64,000 nucleotides of DNA from PALSA-968 sp964387075. GTDB taxonomy: Bacteria > Bacteroidota > Bacteroidia > B-17B0 > Aurantibacillaceae. The notes below the pieces were generated by a model, which was not told the DNA's origin, did not search any database, and saw only the letters and a program-made list of their open reading frames with translations. The stretch spans positions 1 through 64,000 of the forward strand of contig CAYLVB010000005.1 in NCBI GenBank assembly GCA_964387075.1, given 5' to 3'. Made by a program: the position numbers and the translations under genes. Shown in pieces: positions 26,083 to 34,658 of this stretch (its first letter is position 1; each line of letters starts with the position of its first letter).

Positions 26083-26132
26083 TGAAAAATGGCTCTTTTT
26101 AGTGAGAAGTGGTTATTTTGACTGAAAAGTGG
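26083..26132. repeat. Three direct repeats phased at 20 bp
   Basis: TGAAAAATGG (26083), TGAGAAGTGG (26103) and TGAAAAGTGG (26123) lie exactly 20 bp apart, with T-rich spacers. They are between the divergent 25361 gene and the rhomboid gene, 48 bases upstream of the latter. Spacing of about two helical turns suggests binding of a protein on one DNA face. Confidence 0.55.
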
Positions 26133-26168
26133 TAGCCGCAGAAACATGAAAATTGATTTGTTTAAGCT

Positions 26169-26176
26169 TACCTTCG
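26169..26176 (+). promoter_or_regulatory. -7-like box TACCTTCG for rhomboid gene
   Basis: One base off TAnnTTTG, only four bases before the ATG at 26181. Confidence 0.4.
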
Positions 26177-26180
26177 CCAC

Positions 26181-26792
26181 ATGGTAACCACAGTGATCAT
26201 AGCCGCCTGCATCGTTTTCTCGCTCCTGGCATTCAATAATACAGCGGTTTTCGAAAAGTTTCTCTTTAGTTCGTACGCGGTAAAGCACTACAAACAGTAT
26301 TACCGGATCTTTACACATGCCTTTCTGCATGGCGATTACATGCACCTGGCCTTTAACATGTACGCGCTTTATTTGTTTGGCGGTATGCTGGAAGAAGCTT
26401 TTTGCATGGAGCAGCTTTTCGGTTCGCGGGGCGAATTTCTTTACGCAGCACTTTATTTAGGCGGCATCATTTTTTCTTCACTTCCCGATCTTGCCATGCA
26501 CAAGAACAATAGCAGTTACCGTTCGGTGGGCGCAAGCGGGGCGGTGAACGCGGTAGTATTCAGTGCCATCTTAATCAATCCCACCATGGGCATGGGCATC
26601 ATGTTCCTGCCTTTCTTTATTCCCGCGTGGATCTTTGGCCTGCTTTACCTGGCTTACAGCTGGTACATGTCAAAGAAAGGCGGCGATAACATCGGGCACA
26701 ACGCTCACTTTTACGGCGCCTTGTTCGGCCTTCTTTTCACCATCGTCCTCAAGCCGGTACTCTTCCTGTATTTTATTGGAGAAATATTCTAA
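26181..26792 (+). CDS. Rhomboid intramembrane serine protease
   Basis: 203 residues with about six membrane helices. The catalytic Ser119 in GASG (117-120) and catalytic His176 in AHFYGALFG are present, and HLAFN (55-59) matches the HxxxN motif whose His and Asn help form the oxyanion hole. Rhomboids cut membrane proteins inside the bilayer. The substrate here is unknown. The 3' end overlaps the convergent PD40 gene by four bases. The upstream region has three phased repeats that may be regulatory. Confidence 0.93.
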   Translation: MVTTVIIAACIVFSLLAFNNTAVFEKFLFSSYAVKHYKQYYRIFTHAFLHGDYMHLAFNMYALYLFGGMLEEAFCMEQLFGSRGEFLYAALYLGGIIFSSLPDLAMHKNNSSYRSVGASGAVNAVVFSAILINPTMGMGIMFLPFFIPAWIFGLLYLAYSWYMSKKGGDNIGHNAHFYGALFGLLFTIVLKPVLFLYFIGEIF

Positions 26793-27826
26793 TCAACCCA
26801 GTCGGCAATAAAGAGATTGGTATCCCTTGTTCCTCCATTTTGGCGGTTGGAAGAGAAGATCAGTTTTTTACCATCCGGTGAGAACATGGGGAAAGCATTG
26901 AATAAACTCTGGTCCGTGATCTTTTTCAGGCCGCTTCCATCAAGGTTGATCATATACAATTGAAAATCGTACCCTTTCTGCGAGTGATGATTACTGGAAA
27001 AAATGATCTTCTTACCCGAAGGATGAAAGAAAGGCGCCCAATTGGCTTTTCCTAACTGCGTTACCTGTTTTAAGTTCTTGCCATCGGCATCGCATACAAA
27101 TAGTTCCATGTTGGTGGGAGCCACGAGTCCCTGCGCCAGCAATTCTTTGTACTCCTTTATTTCTTCCTCCGTTTTGGGCCTCGATGCCCTGAAAACGATC
27201 TTCTTTCCGTCGGGCGAGAAGAAGGCGCCGCCATCGTAACCCAATTCCGTTGTAATTTGCTTCGGGTTCTTTCCATCCACATCCATCACCCAAAGCTCAA
27301 TATCACCGCTTCTTGTAGAAGTAAAAACGATCTTATCTCCCTTCGGAGAAACAGTCGCTTCAGCATCGTAGCCCGGCGAATTGGTCAATTGTTTTACGAT
27401 CTTCCCTTTCAGATCGGCCACATAAATATCAAAACTGTTATAGATAGCCCAGATGTATTTTCCCTTTATGTGGGGTACGGGCGGACAACTATCGTTGGAG
27501 GCATGCGTAGAAGCATACAGAATTTGTTTTCCGCCCGGCATGAAATACGAACAAGTAGTTCGGCCTTTGCCGGTGCTGATGAGCGAAGGTTTAATGGTTG
27601 AATCCTTCAACTGTTTTTGAATATCGAGCAGGAAGATCTGGTCGCAGGATAAGCCCCATGTGGCGAAGTTGCTCTGGAAAGTAAGCTGCTTTCCGTTCGG
27701 ACTGAAATAAGCTTCGGCGTTATCGCCTCCAAAAGTGAGTTGTTTTACATTCTTTAAATGTTTTTCCGACTGCGAGAAGGATATACAGGCAAGCAAAGTG
27801 GCGAAACCAAGGAAAAGTCGCTTCAT
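26789..27826 (-). CDS. TolB-like PD40 beta-propeller protein
   Basis: 345 residues with a signal peptide (MKRLFLGFATLLACISFSQ). At least five PD40 blades are visible, for example FSPNGKQLTFQSN, VSPKGDKIVFTSTRSG, FSPDGKKIVFRAS, FHPSGKKIIFSSN and FSPDGKKLIFSSN. This is the fold of the TolB C-terminal propeller and of dipeptidyl-peptidase propellers, but there is no TolB N-domain or catalytic domain. It is likely a periplasmic or secreted binding protein. The start at 27826 is set by the signal peptide; the frame is open 26 codons further upstream. Confidence 0.88.
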   Translation of the reverse strand: MKRLFLGFATLLACISFSQSEKHLKNVKQLTFGGDNAEAYFSPNGKQLTFQSNFATWGLSCDQIFLLDIQKQLKDSTIKPSLISTGKGRTTCSYFMPGGKQILYASTHASNDSCPPVPHIKGKYIWAIYNSFDIYVADLKGKIVKQLTNSPGYDAEATVSPKGDKIVFTSTRSGDIELWVMDVDGKNPKQITTELGYDGGAFFSPDGKKIVFRASRPKTEEEIKEYKELLAQGLVAPTNMELFVCDADGKNLKQVTQLGKANWAPFFHPSGKKIIFSSNHHSQKGYDFQLYMINLDGSGLKKITDQSLFNAFPMFSPDGKKLIFSSNRQNGGTRDTNLFIADWVD

Positions 27827-27839
27827 GAATAAATTTTTA

Positions 27840-27901
27840 CCCGCCCGTACCGAACAGAATTTGCACAAAGATAGACAATTTGACCGGCACGTTCGGGCGG
27901 G
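27840..27901. repeat. Inverted repeat flanking the PD40-gene promoter
   Basis: CCCGCC and CGAAC (27840-27855, with a CGTAC bulge) are complementary to GTTCG and GGCGGG (27891-27901). The -7 box of the PD40 gene lies in the loop. It could be an operator or just repeat DNA. Confidence 0.4.
27866..27873 (-). promoter_or_regulatory. -7 box TATCTTTG for PD40 gene
   Basis: An exact TAnnTTTG match on the minus strand, 39 bases before the ATG at 27826. Confidence 0.5.
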
Positions 27902-27964
27902 CAAAGATAACAGTGAAGAGGTTTATTTATGTCATGGTAGTATCATGAAGCGACGATTATTTAA

Positions 27965-27972
27965 TACTTTTG
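27965..27972 (+). promoter_or_regulatory. -7 box TACTTTTG for hemCD
   Basis: An exact TAnnTTTG match six bases before the ATG at 27979. Confidence 0.6.
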
Positions 27973-27978
27973 CTGCTT

Positions 27979-29556
27979 ATGAGAAAGATCATCCTGGGTA
28001 CCCGTGGCAGCGACCTCGCTTTATGGCAGGCCCATTACACGAAAGACCTTTTGGAGAAAATGGGCTGCAACGTGGAATTGAGGGTCATCTCAACGGAGGG
28101 CGACCGTAGCCAGCAATGGAACACCGCTTTTGACAAACTGGAAGGAAAAGGTTTTTTTACCAAGGAAATAGAAGAGGCATTACTGAAAAAAGAAATTGAT
28201 CTTGCCGTGCATTCGCATAAGGACCTTCCAACTGATAACCCGGAAGGATTGATCATTGCGGGAGTTTCGGAGCGTGAAGACCCCTCTGACCTGCTTTTGA
28301 TACGAAAAGAAGCGGTTGACGAGAAACAGAAATTCTCACTGAAGCAAAAGGCGATCTTCGGCACTTCTTCGGCCCGGAGAAAAGCGCAATTCCTGTCGTT
28401 CAGGAGCGATGTGGAGATGAAAGAACTTCGTGGAAATGTGCCTACACGTATTAAAAAACTTCGTGAAGGTCAGTATGACGCCATTCTTCTCGCACAGGCC
28501 GGTGTTGGCAGACTGCATTTAGATCTAAACGATCTGCATGTTGAGAAATTGAACCCAAAAGAATTCGTTCCCGCGCCGGCGCAGGGCGTCCTGGCCTGGC
28601 AGATCCGCGAGAACGACAAAGAATTGGAAAATATTATTTCAAAGATCAATAACGAAGAAGTGCAGGCGCTGATAGCTGTAGAAAGGAAAATACTGAATCT
28701 TTTTGATGGTGGCTGCCAGTTGCCATTAGGAGCTTATTGCGAGGCGGACAGTGATGCCAATGATAAAAGGATCTTCAAGGTTTGGGTGAGCAAAGCCAAA
28801 ACCTGGAGTGAACAGCCGCTTCAATTATATTTTGAGTCGCCATACACCCACGAACTGCCTGAGAAGATCGTCGAGAAGATAAATTCCATTCAGCCTCAAA
28901 AAGTTTTCGTGAGTAAAACATTTCGCGAAAGGGATTATTTGCCCGGAGCCTTAAAGAACCTGGGCTTCACAGTGGAAGCGAAAAGCCTGATCGAGTTCAA
29001 AGAGATAGAAATAACCAATTTGCCTGTGAGCGAATGGATCTTTTTCAGCAGCCCACGTACAGTAAAATATTTCTTTAAGCAAAAACCAAATATCGGTAAA
29101 GTAAAATTCGGGTGCATCAGCAAACAAACCGCCATGGAGTTGCGCCAGTTCGGGCATCGTGCCGATTTTATTGGTCAGAATACCGACACGAAATTCGTCG
29201 GCAAGCAATTTGCTTCAGTGGCCGGAAACTCGAAAGTTCTTTTTCCGATCGCCAAAGAAAGTATGCAGAGCATACAGATGCAACTCACCAAAAAAGAGAA
29301 CGCCATCAATCTTCCCGTTTACCAAACCATCAAACATCCGGCTACGATCGATACCACAACCCATATTGTGGTGCTTACCTCGCCCAGCAATGTTGACGCG
29401 TTCTTTGAGAAGAATAAATGGCAGGCGCACTACAAAGCCGTGGCCATGGGCGATGCCACCGAAAGCGCGCTGCAACGAAAAGGCGTGAAAAAATGCGCCA
29501 AGCCCATCACGTTCGACGACCTGGGATTGGTGCAGGCTATTTTAAGTTTAAGTTAA
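27979..29556 (+). CDS. hemCD: Fused porphobilinogen deaminase / uroporphyrinogen-III synthase (HemC-HemD)
   Basis: 525 residues joining two successive haem-pathway enzymes in one chain. The HemC half (residues about 1-300) shows ILGTRGSDLALWQ, HSHKDLP (78-84), GTSSARRKAQ, RGNVPTR (151-157), and Cys246 in DGGCQLPLGAY, which carries the dipyrromethane cofactor. The HemD half (about 308-525) shows the uroporphyrinogen-III synthase features IFFSSPRTVKYFF, VKFGCISKQTAMEL and VVLTSPSNVDAFF. The fusion would pass hydroxymethylbilane straight to ring closure. ridA follows after five bases and hemB after that. The ATG is chosen over an in-frame TTG at 27970 that lies inside the -7 box. Confidence 0.93.
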   Translation: MRKIILGTRGSDLALWQAHYTKDLLEKMGCNVELRVISTEGDRSQQWNTAFDKLEGKGFFTKEIEEALLKKEIDLAVHSHKDLPTDNPEGLIIAGVSEREDPSDLLLIRKEAVDEKQKFSLKQKAIFGTSSARRKAQFLSFRSDVEMKELRGNVPTRIKKLREGQYDAILLAQAGVGRLHLDLNDLHVEKLNPKEFVPAPAQGVLAWQIRENDKELENIISKINNEEVQALIAVERKILNLFDGGCQLPLGAYCEADSDANDKRIFKVWVSKAKTWSEQPLQLYFESPYTHELPEKIVEKINSIQPQKVFVSKTFRERDYLPGALKNLGFTVEAKSLIEFKEIEITNLPVSEWIFFSSPRTVKYFFKQKPNIGKVKFGCISKQTAMELRQFGHRADFIGQNTDTKFVGKQFASVAGNSKVLFPIAKESMQSIQMQLTKKENAINLPVYQTIKHPATIDTTTHIVVLTSPSNVDAFFEKNKWQAHYKAVAMGDATESALQRKGVKKCAKPITFDDLGLVQAILSLS

Positions 29557-29561
29557 TCCCC

Positions 29562-30023
29562 ATGAATAAAAAGTTCACTTTAACCGCAATCCTGCTGATG
29601 GCAGTATGCACACTTGCCTTTATCAGCAAGGGCGATCGCACCAAAAGGAAAATAATTTTTACGGAGAGCGCGCCAAAACCAATTGGTCCGTATAACCAGG
29701 GCATATTGGTTGGAAATACCCTGTATGTAGCCGGGCAGGTTGGCATTGAACCCAAATCGGGTAAACTGGACTCAACCGGTATTCAAGGTCAAACCAGGCA
29801 GGCACTTCAAAATATCTATTCTATACTTAAGGCGGCAGAAATGAATATGACGCACATCGTTAAGACCACAATTTACCTGAAGAATATCCGTGATTTTGAG
29901 CCGATGAACAAGGAATATGCGACCTATTTCACGGGAATGGACGCTCCTCCCCGCGAAACCGTGGGAGTTGCCGATCTTCCCAAAGGCGCAGCCATTGAAA
30001 TATCGGTAGTAGCGGTCAAATAA
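29562..30023 (+). CDS. RidA family enamine/imine deaminase with N-terminal signal or anchor
   Basis: 153 residues. The RidA/YjgF core (APKPIGPYNQGILVGNTLYVAGQ ... GVADLPKGAAIEISVVA) is preceded by a hydrophobic N-terminal segment (FTLTAILLMAVCTLAFI). RidA hydrolyses reactive enamines from amino-acid metabolism, normally in the cytoplasm, so the export or membrane-anchor signal is unusual and suggests a periplasmic variant. The Arg of the substrate site is present in PPRETVGV. It starts five bases after hemCD and is likely in the same operon. Confidence 0.9.
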   Translation: MNKKFTLTAILLMAVCTLAFISKGDRTKRKIIFTESAPKPIGPYNQGILVGNTLYVAGQVGIEPKSGKLDSTGIQGQTRQALQNIYSILKAAEMNMTHIVKTTIYLKNIRDFEPMNKEYATYFTGMDAPPRETVGVADLPKGAAIEISVVAVK

Positions 30024-30105
30024 TGACTTTTCGATGACATTTACCAGTGTGAATAATGCTACTTTTACAATTCGTAAATCCTAAATCACAAAATCGTAGA
30101 TCCTG

Positions 30106-31074
30106 ATGCTTCATCGTCCACGCCGCAATAGAAAAACACAGGTCATACGCGATCTGGTGCAGGAAAATACGGTTACCGTAAATGACCTTATTTACCCGCT
30201 TTTTTTGATCGACGGGAAGAATAAAAAGAGCGAAGTGAAGTCGATGCCCGGCATTTTTCGTTTCAGCGAAGATCTTTTACTGAAAGAGATCGAAAGCTGC
30301 ATGAGGCTGGGATTGAAGACATTTTCTTTATTCCCCAACATCGAAGAAAAATTAAAGAACAAGACCGCAAGCGAGAGCTGGAATAAAAAAGGGATTTATT
30401 TAAGGGCGGTTCGGGAAATAAAAAAGCGATTCCCGGAAGCGATCATTATGACCGATGTGGCGATGGACCCCTACAGCAGCGATGGGCACGATGGCGTTGT
30501 TAAGAACGGACAAATACTGAACGATGCAACTTTAGATATCTTAGCAAAAATGGCCATTGCGCAGGCAGAGGCCGGAACGGATATTATTGGCCCAAGTGAT
30601 ATGATGGATGGCCGCGTTGGATTTATTCGTGAGGCTTTGGATGATGCCGGTTTTACGGATACTTCTATAATGGCTTATACGGCGAAGTATGCCAGCGCAT
30701 TTTATGGTCCGTTCAGGGATGCTTTGGAAAGCGCGCCGAAATTTGGCGATAAGAAAACCTACCAGATGGATCCTGCCAACAGTAAAGAAGCTTTGCTGGA
30801 AGCGGAACTGGACCTAAGTGAAGGTGCGGATTTTTTGATGGTGAAGCCGGCCCTCTCTTACCTGGATGTGATCAAGTTGCTGGACGATAATTTTTCTTTA
30901 CCGATAGCCGCTTATAACGTGAGCGGGGAATACGCGATGGTGAAGGCCGCCGCTGCTAAAGGCTGGGTTGACGGAGAAAAGATCCGTGATGAGATCTTGC
31001 TGAGTATTAAACGGGCGGGCGCAAGCATCATCCTTACTTATTTTGCCAAAGAGTGGGCAGCTTCTCAAAGATAA
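30106..31074 (+). CDS. hemB: Delta-aminolevulinic acid dehydratase (porphobilinogen synthase)
   Basis: 322 residues. It condenses two 5-aminolevulinates into porphobilinogen, the step before HemC. The two active-site lysines lie in MAYTAKYASAFYGP and FLMVKPALSYLD. The metal-loop reads DVAMDPYSSDGHDG, with Asp and Ala where zinc enzymes have cysteines, so it belongs to the class without the catalytic zinc. The Mg-type allosteric pattern is plausible. It lies 82 bases after ridA; a TACTTTTA box about 40 bases upstream could give it an extra promoter. Confidence 0.96.
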   Translation: MLHRPRRNRKTQVIRDLVQENTVTVNDLIYPLFLIDGKNKKSEVKSMPGIFRFSEDLLLKEIESCMRLGLKTFSLFPNIEEKLKNKTASESWNKKGIYLRAVREIKKRFPEAIIMTDVAMDPYSSDGHDGVVKNGQILNDATLDILAKMAIAQAEAGTDIIGPSDMMDGRVGFIREALDDAGFTDTSIMAYTAKYASAFYGPFRDALESAPKFGDKKTYQMDPANSKEALLEAELDLSEGADFLMVKPALSYLDVIKLLDDNFSLPIAAYNVSGEYAMVKAAAAKGWVDGEKIRDEILLSIKRAGASIILTYFAKEWAASQR

Positions 31075-31250
31075 ATCCATGCCTTACGTGTTTTCACTTA
31101 AAATTGCCTGCACATTACTTAAATTATTTATTATCAACACAATATAATTACATTTGCGCGAATTATATCTAATAGAACAGCGCCCATCACAGCTGAAATT
31201 TGCGTATTATTGCACTAATTAATAACCTTTTACTAACCTAATTCTTATTT

Positions 31251-34200
31251 ATGAAAAAACTATTACTATTAACCGCACTTGCCTTTTCAAGTTGGTGCAA
31301 TACAGCCTACTCCCAGTCGCTGAATTTCGACGGGACGAACGACTATGTAACAGTGGGCAACCACTTAACCGCATCCTACACCAAAGAAGCCTGGGTCTAT
31401 ATCAGTGGAACCGGAAATAACAATTTCGTATCCGGCGGTACTGCCGATGGACAACACGTATTCTGGGCTAACGGGGGAACCCTGTCTGCAGGTCATAACG
31501 GTACCTGGACATCCGTTACTGACGTAACTCCATTAACACTTGGCACCTGGTATCACGTGGCCGTTACCTACGATGCTCCATCTACCACGATGAAGCTTTA
31601 TAAGAACGGTGTTTTGATCTCTACCAATACCGCAGTCCCTGCCTATACAAATGGCGGTATGATACGCCTTGGCTCGTATACCAACGCTGCCGCTTTTTTG
31701 AACGGTGGCCTTGACGAAGTACGTATTTGGAACAATGCCCGCACCGCGGCGCAGATCCAGGACAACATGAACTGTTCGCTTTCCGGCGTTATGACAGGAT
31801 TGCTGATCAATTATAATTTCAACCAGGGAATACCCGGCGGGAACAACGCGGGTTTAACTACCCTGCTGGATATTTCCGGCAACAGCCGCAACGGTACTCT
31901 TGTGAATTTCGCTTTGAACGGCGCTACCTCTAACTGGGTGACCGGTGCTTCAATCCCATCAGTACCTGCTGCTGTTTCAATAAACAGTAGTGCTACAACT
32001 GTATGTGCAGGCACTTCGGTTAGCTTCACGGCAACCCCTACCAATGGTGGCACGGCTCCTTCTTACCAATGGAAAAAGAACGGCGGGAACGTAGGTACCG
32101 GTACTACTTATTCGGATAATACACTCATAAGCTCCGATGCTATTTCCTGCGAATTGACATCAAGCATTCCTTGCGCAGGTTCAGCCACCAGCAATACGAT
32201 CAGTATCACCGTTAACGCCATTCCTACGGTAAACATTGGTGGTACTGCAACTATCTGCTCGGGCAACAGTACAGTTTTAACCGCCAGCGGCGCTTCTTCA
32301 TTTACCTGGAGTGCTAACGCCGGAAGCGCAACTACATCTACTGTGAGTGTTAATACAGCTGACACGTATACCGTAACGGGCGCAACCTCCGGTTGTACCG
32401 ATACAGAAGTATTCACATTAGCTGTTAACGCAACCCCTACCGTGAACATCGGTGGTACCGCGACTATCTGCTCCGGCAACAGTTCGGTATTGACCGCCAG
32501 CGGAGCAGGCACCTTTACATGGAGCGCCAACGCAGGTAGCGCAACTACTTCAACCGTGAGCGTTTCTTCGGCCGACACCTATACTGTAACTGGCGAAACT
32601 TCAGGTTGTATGGATACAGAAGTGTTCACTTTAGCTATTAACGCAACCCCTACCGTGAACATCGGTGGTACTGCAACTATCTGCTCTGGAAACAGCACAG
32701 TTCTTACCGCCAGCGGCGCTTCTACATTTACCTGGAGTGCTAACGCTGGAAGCGTAAGCACTTCTACAGTAAGCGTAAATACAGCCGATACGTACACAGT
32801 AACCGGCGAAACTTCCGGCTGCACGGATACAGAAGTATTCACATTAGCTGTTAACGCAACCCCTACCGTGAACATCGGTGGTACCGCTACTATCTGCTCC
32901 GGCAACAGTTCGGTATTGACCGCCAGTGGTGCAAGCACCTTTACCTGGAGCGCCAACGCAGGAAGCGCAACTACTTCAACCGTTAGCGTTTCTTCAGCCG
33001 ACACCTATACTGTAACAGGAGAAACAGCCGGTTGCATGGATACAGAAGTATTTACCCTTGCGGTAAACGCTACTCCAACCGTTAGCATTGGCGGCACTGC
33101 TGCTATTTGCTCGGGCAACAGCACAGTACTCACCGCCAGCGGCGCTTCAACCTTTACATGGAGCGCTAACGCAGGCAGTGCAAATACAGCTACTGTAAGC
33201 GTGAATACAACTGATACTTATACTGTGACCGGCGAAACCTCCGGATGTACAGACACAGAAGTGTTTACATTAACAGTTAACGCTACTCCAACCATGAGCA
33301 TTAGCGGAACATCCGCTATTTGCGATGGAAGCAGCACCATCTTAACCGCCAGCGGTTCTACAACATTTACCTGGAGCACGAATGCAGGAAGCGCAAACAC
33401 CGCTACTGTGAGCGTTAATACTGCCGACACTTATACCGTAACGGGCGGAACTACAGGTTGCATGGATACTGAAGTATTCACACTGACCGTAAATCCAACT
33501 CCAACCGTGAGCATTGGCGGGACAACAACGATCTGCTCGGGCAGCAGCACAGTGCTGACCGCAAGCGGTGCTACCTCATTTACCTGGAGCGCTAATGCTG
33601 GAAGCGCAACAACCGCTTCGGTAAGCGTAACCCCGGCTACGAGCGATACTTATACCGTTACAGGCGATGACGGCACTTGCAGCTCAAGCCAAACCGTAAT
33701 GGTGAACGTAACCGCTACACCTACTGTAAACATCAACGGAAATTCTTCCGTTTGCGCAGGAAGCAGTGTTATGCTGACAGCCGGCGGCGCTACTACATTT
33801 ACCTGGAGTGCTAACGCGGGCTCCGCAACCACACAGACAGTAAGTGTTAGTCCTTCTTCAACGGATATGTATACTGTAACCGGTGAGAACAGCGGTTGCT
33901 TTGGTACACAAACACATACCGTTACCGTGAACTCTATTCCAAGCGTTACTTTCGACATTACACCTAACCAGGTAGTTTGTCTTACTGATCCTTCGTATAC
34001 ACTTACTGCAACGCCTTCAGGCGGAACTTTCAGCGGTATAGGTGTAACTGCAGACCAGTTCGATCCTTCTGCAGCAGGAGTAGGCACATACACTTTAACG
34101 TATATGTATACAGATGGGAACTCTTGCAGCAACAGTGATACGGCCGTGGTGGACGTACAGTCTTGCTCAACAGGTCTTACGCACACTTCAGCTTTCGGGA

Positions 34201-34430
34201 TCAGCGTTTATCCTAACCCTGCTACCGACGTGGTATCTGTTCAGATGTTCAACCTACCTGCAAACGCTGTGTTAGCGGTTTACAACAACATGGGTCAGAA
34301 AGTTGCAGAAGTGGTCCTGAACAATACAAACACTGAACTGAATATCTCGAACTTTGCAAGTGGAATTTATATGGTACGTGTTGTTCAGAACAACAAGGTA
34401 CTCACGCAAACAAAGCTCATGAGACAGTAA
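31251..34430 (+). CDS. Secreted LamG plus Ig-like repeat adhesin with T9SS sorting domain
   Basis: 1059 residues. A signal peptide (KLLLLTALAFSSWCNTAYS) is followed by a LamG/concanavalin-like domain (residues about 22-190), one Ig-like domain, eight near-identical 71-73-residue Ig-like repeats (residues about 323-894), a further Ig-like segment and a T9SS sorting domain (VYPNPATDVVSVQ ... GIYMVRVV). Each repeat carries two cysteines, in the TICSG and SGC.DTE motifs. This is the plan of a long stalk surface adhesin, with the LamG head likely binding carbohydrate. The first six repeats are 213 bp each, so copy number could vary by recombination. A strong terminator follows. Confidence 0.92.
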   Translation: MKKLLLLTALAFSSWCNTAYSQSLNFDGTNDYVTVGNHLTASYTKEAWVYISGTGNNNFVSGGTADGQHVFWANGGTLSAGHNGTWTSVTDVTPLTLGTWYHVAVTYDAPSTTMKLYKNGVLISTNTAVPAYTNGGMIRLGSYTNAAAFLNGGLDEVRIWNNARTAAQIQDNMNCSLSGVMTGLLINYNFNQGIPGGNNAGLTTLLDISGNSRNGTLVNFALNGATSNWVTGASIPSVPAAVSINSSATTVCAGTSVSFTATPTNGGTAPSYQWKKNGGNVGTGTTYSDNTLISSDAISCELTSSIPCAGSATSNTISITVNAIPTVNIGGTATICSGNSTVLTASGASSFTWSANAGSATTSTVSVNTADTYTVTGATSGCTDTEVFTLAVNATPTVNIGGTATICSGNSSVLTASGAGTFTWSANAGSATTSTVSVSSADTYTVTGETSGCMDTEVFTLAINATPTVNIGGTATICSGNSTVLTASGASTFTWSANAGSVSTSTVSVNTADTYTVTGETSGCTDTEVFTLAVNATPTVNIGGTATICSGNSSVLTASGASTFTWSANAGSATTSTVSVSSADTYTVTGETAGCMDTEVFTLAVNATPTVSIGGTAAICSGNSTVLTASGASTFTWSANAGSANTATVSVNTTDTYTVTGETSGCTDTEVFTLTVNATPTMSISGTSAICDGSSTILTASGSTTFTWSTNAGSANTATVSVNTADTYTVTGGTTGCMDTEVFTLTVNPTPTVSIGGTTTICSGSSTVLTASGATSFTWSANAGSATTASVSVTPATSDTYTVTGDDGTCSSSQTVMVNVTATPTVNINGNSSVCAGSSVMLTAGGATTFTWSANAGSATTQTVSVSPSSTDMYTVTGENSGCFGTQTHTVTVNSIPSVTFDITPNQVVCLTDPSYTLTATPSGGTFSGIGVTADQFDPSAAGVGTYTLTYMYTDGNSCSNSDTAVVDVQSCSTGLTHTSAFGISVYPNPATDVVSVQMFNLPANAVLAVYNNMGQKVAEVVLNNTNTELNISNFASGIYMVRVVQNNKVLTQTKLMRQ
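32217..33932 (+). repeat. Eight tandem 213-219-bp repeats
   Basis: Units start at 32217, 32430, 32643, 32856, 33069, 33282, 33495 and 33714. The first six are 213 bp, the last two 219 bp. Units 2 to 4 are the most alike at the DNA level, which indicates recent expansion. They encode the Ig-like repeats of the surface protein. Confidence 0.92.
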
Positions 34431-34451
34431 TTAACTTCTCTGTAAAAAAAG

Positions 34452-34478
34452 CCGCTTCTTAGCAGAAGCGGTTTTTTT
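34452..34478 (+). terminator. Terminator of Ig-repeat gene
   Basis: CCGCTTCT-TAGC-AGAAGCGG stem followed by seven T residues, 21 bases after the stop codon. Confidence 0.9.
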
Positions 34479-34599
34479 ATGCCCCTTTTATTTTAAAGAG
34501 CTTCGCTGTTTTTTTCATTTGCGATGATCAGATCAAGGCTGGTCAAAACTTGTTAATAATACATTTCTGATTATATTTCCATTTTTGACCTTCAAAGGA

Positions 34600-34607
34600 T
34601 AGTTTTG
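34600..34607 (+). promoter_or_regulatory. -7 box TAGTTTTG for LuxR-type regulator
   Basis: An exact TAnnTTTG match with a 51-base leader to the ATG. Two copies of AACTTGTTAAT, 90 bp apart (34547 and 34637), flank it and could be operator sites. Confidence 0.5.
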
Positions 34608-34658
34608 CAAACATCGGTTCTACATGTATGGCTGCTAACTTGTTAATTCCTTGCCCTT

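Noticed and set aside
32108..34186. Long open frames on the minus strand inside the Ig-repeat gene (156, 141, 70 and 178 residues)
   Set aside because: They repeat with the same 213-bp period as the plus-strand gene, have no start signals, and follow from the codon bias of the repeats.
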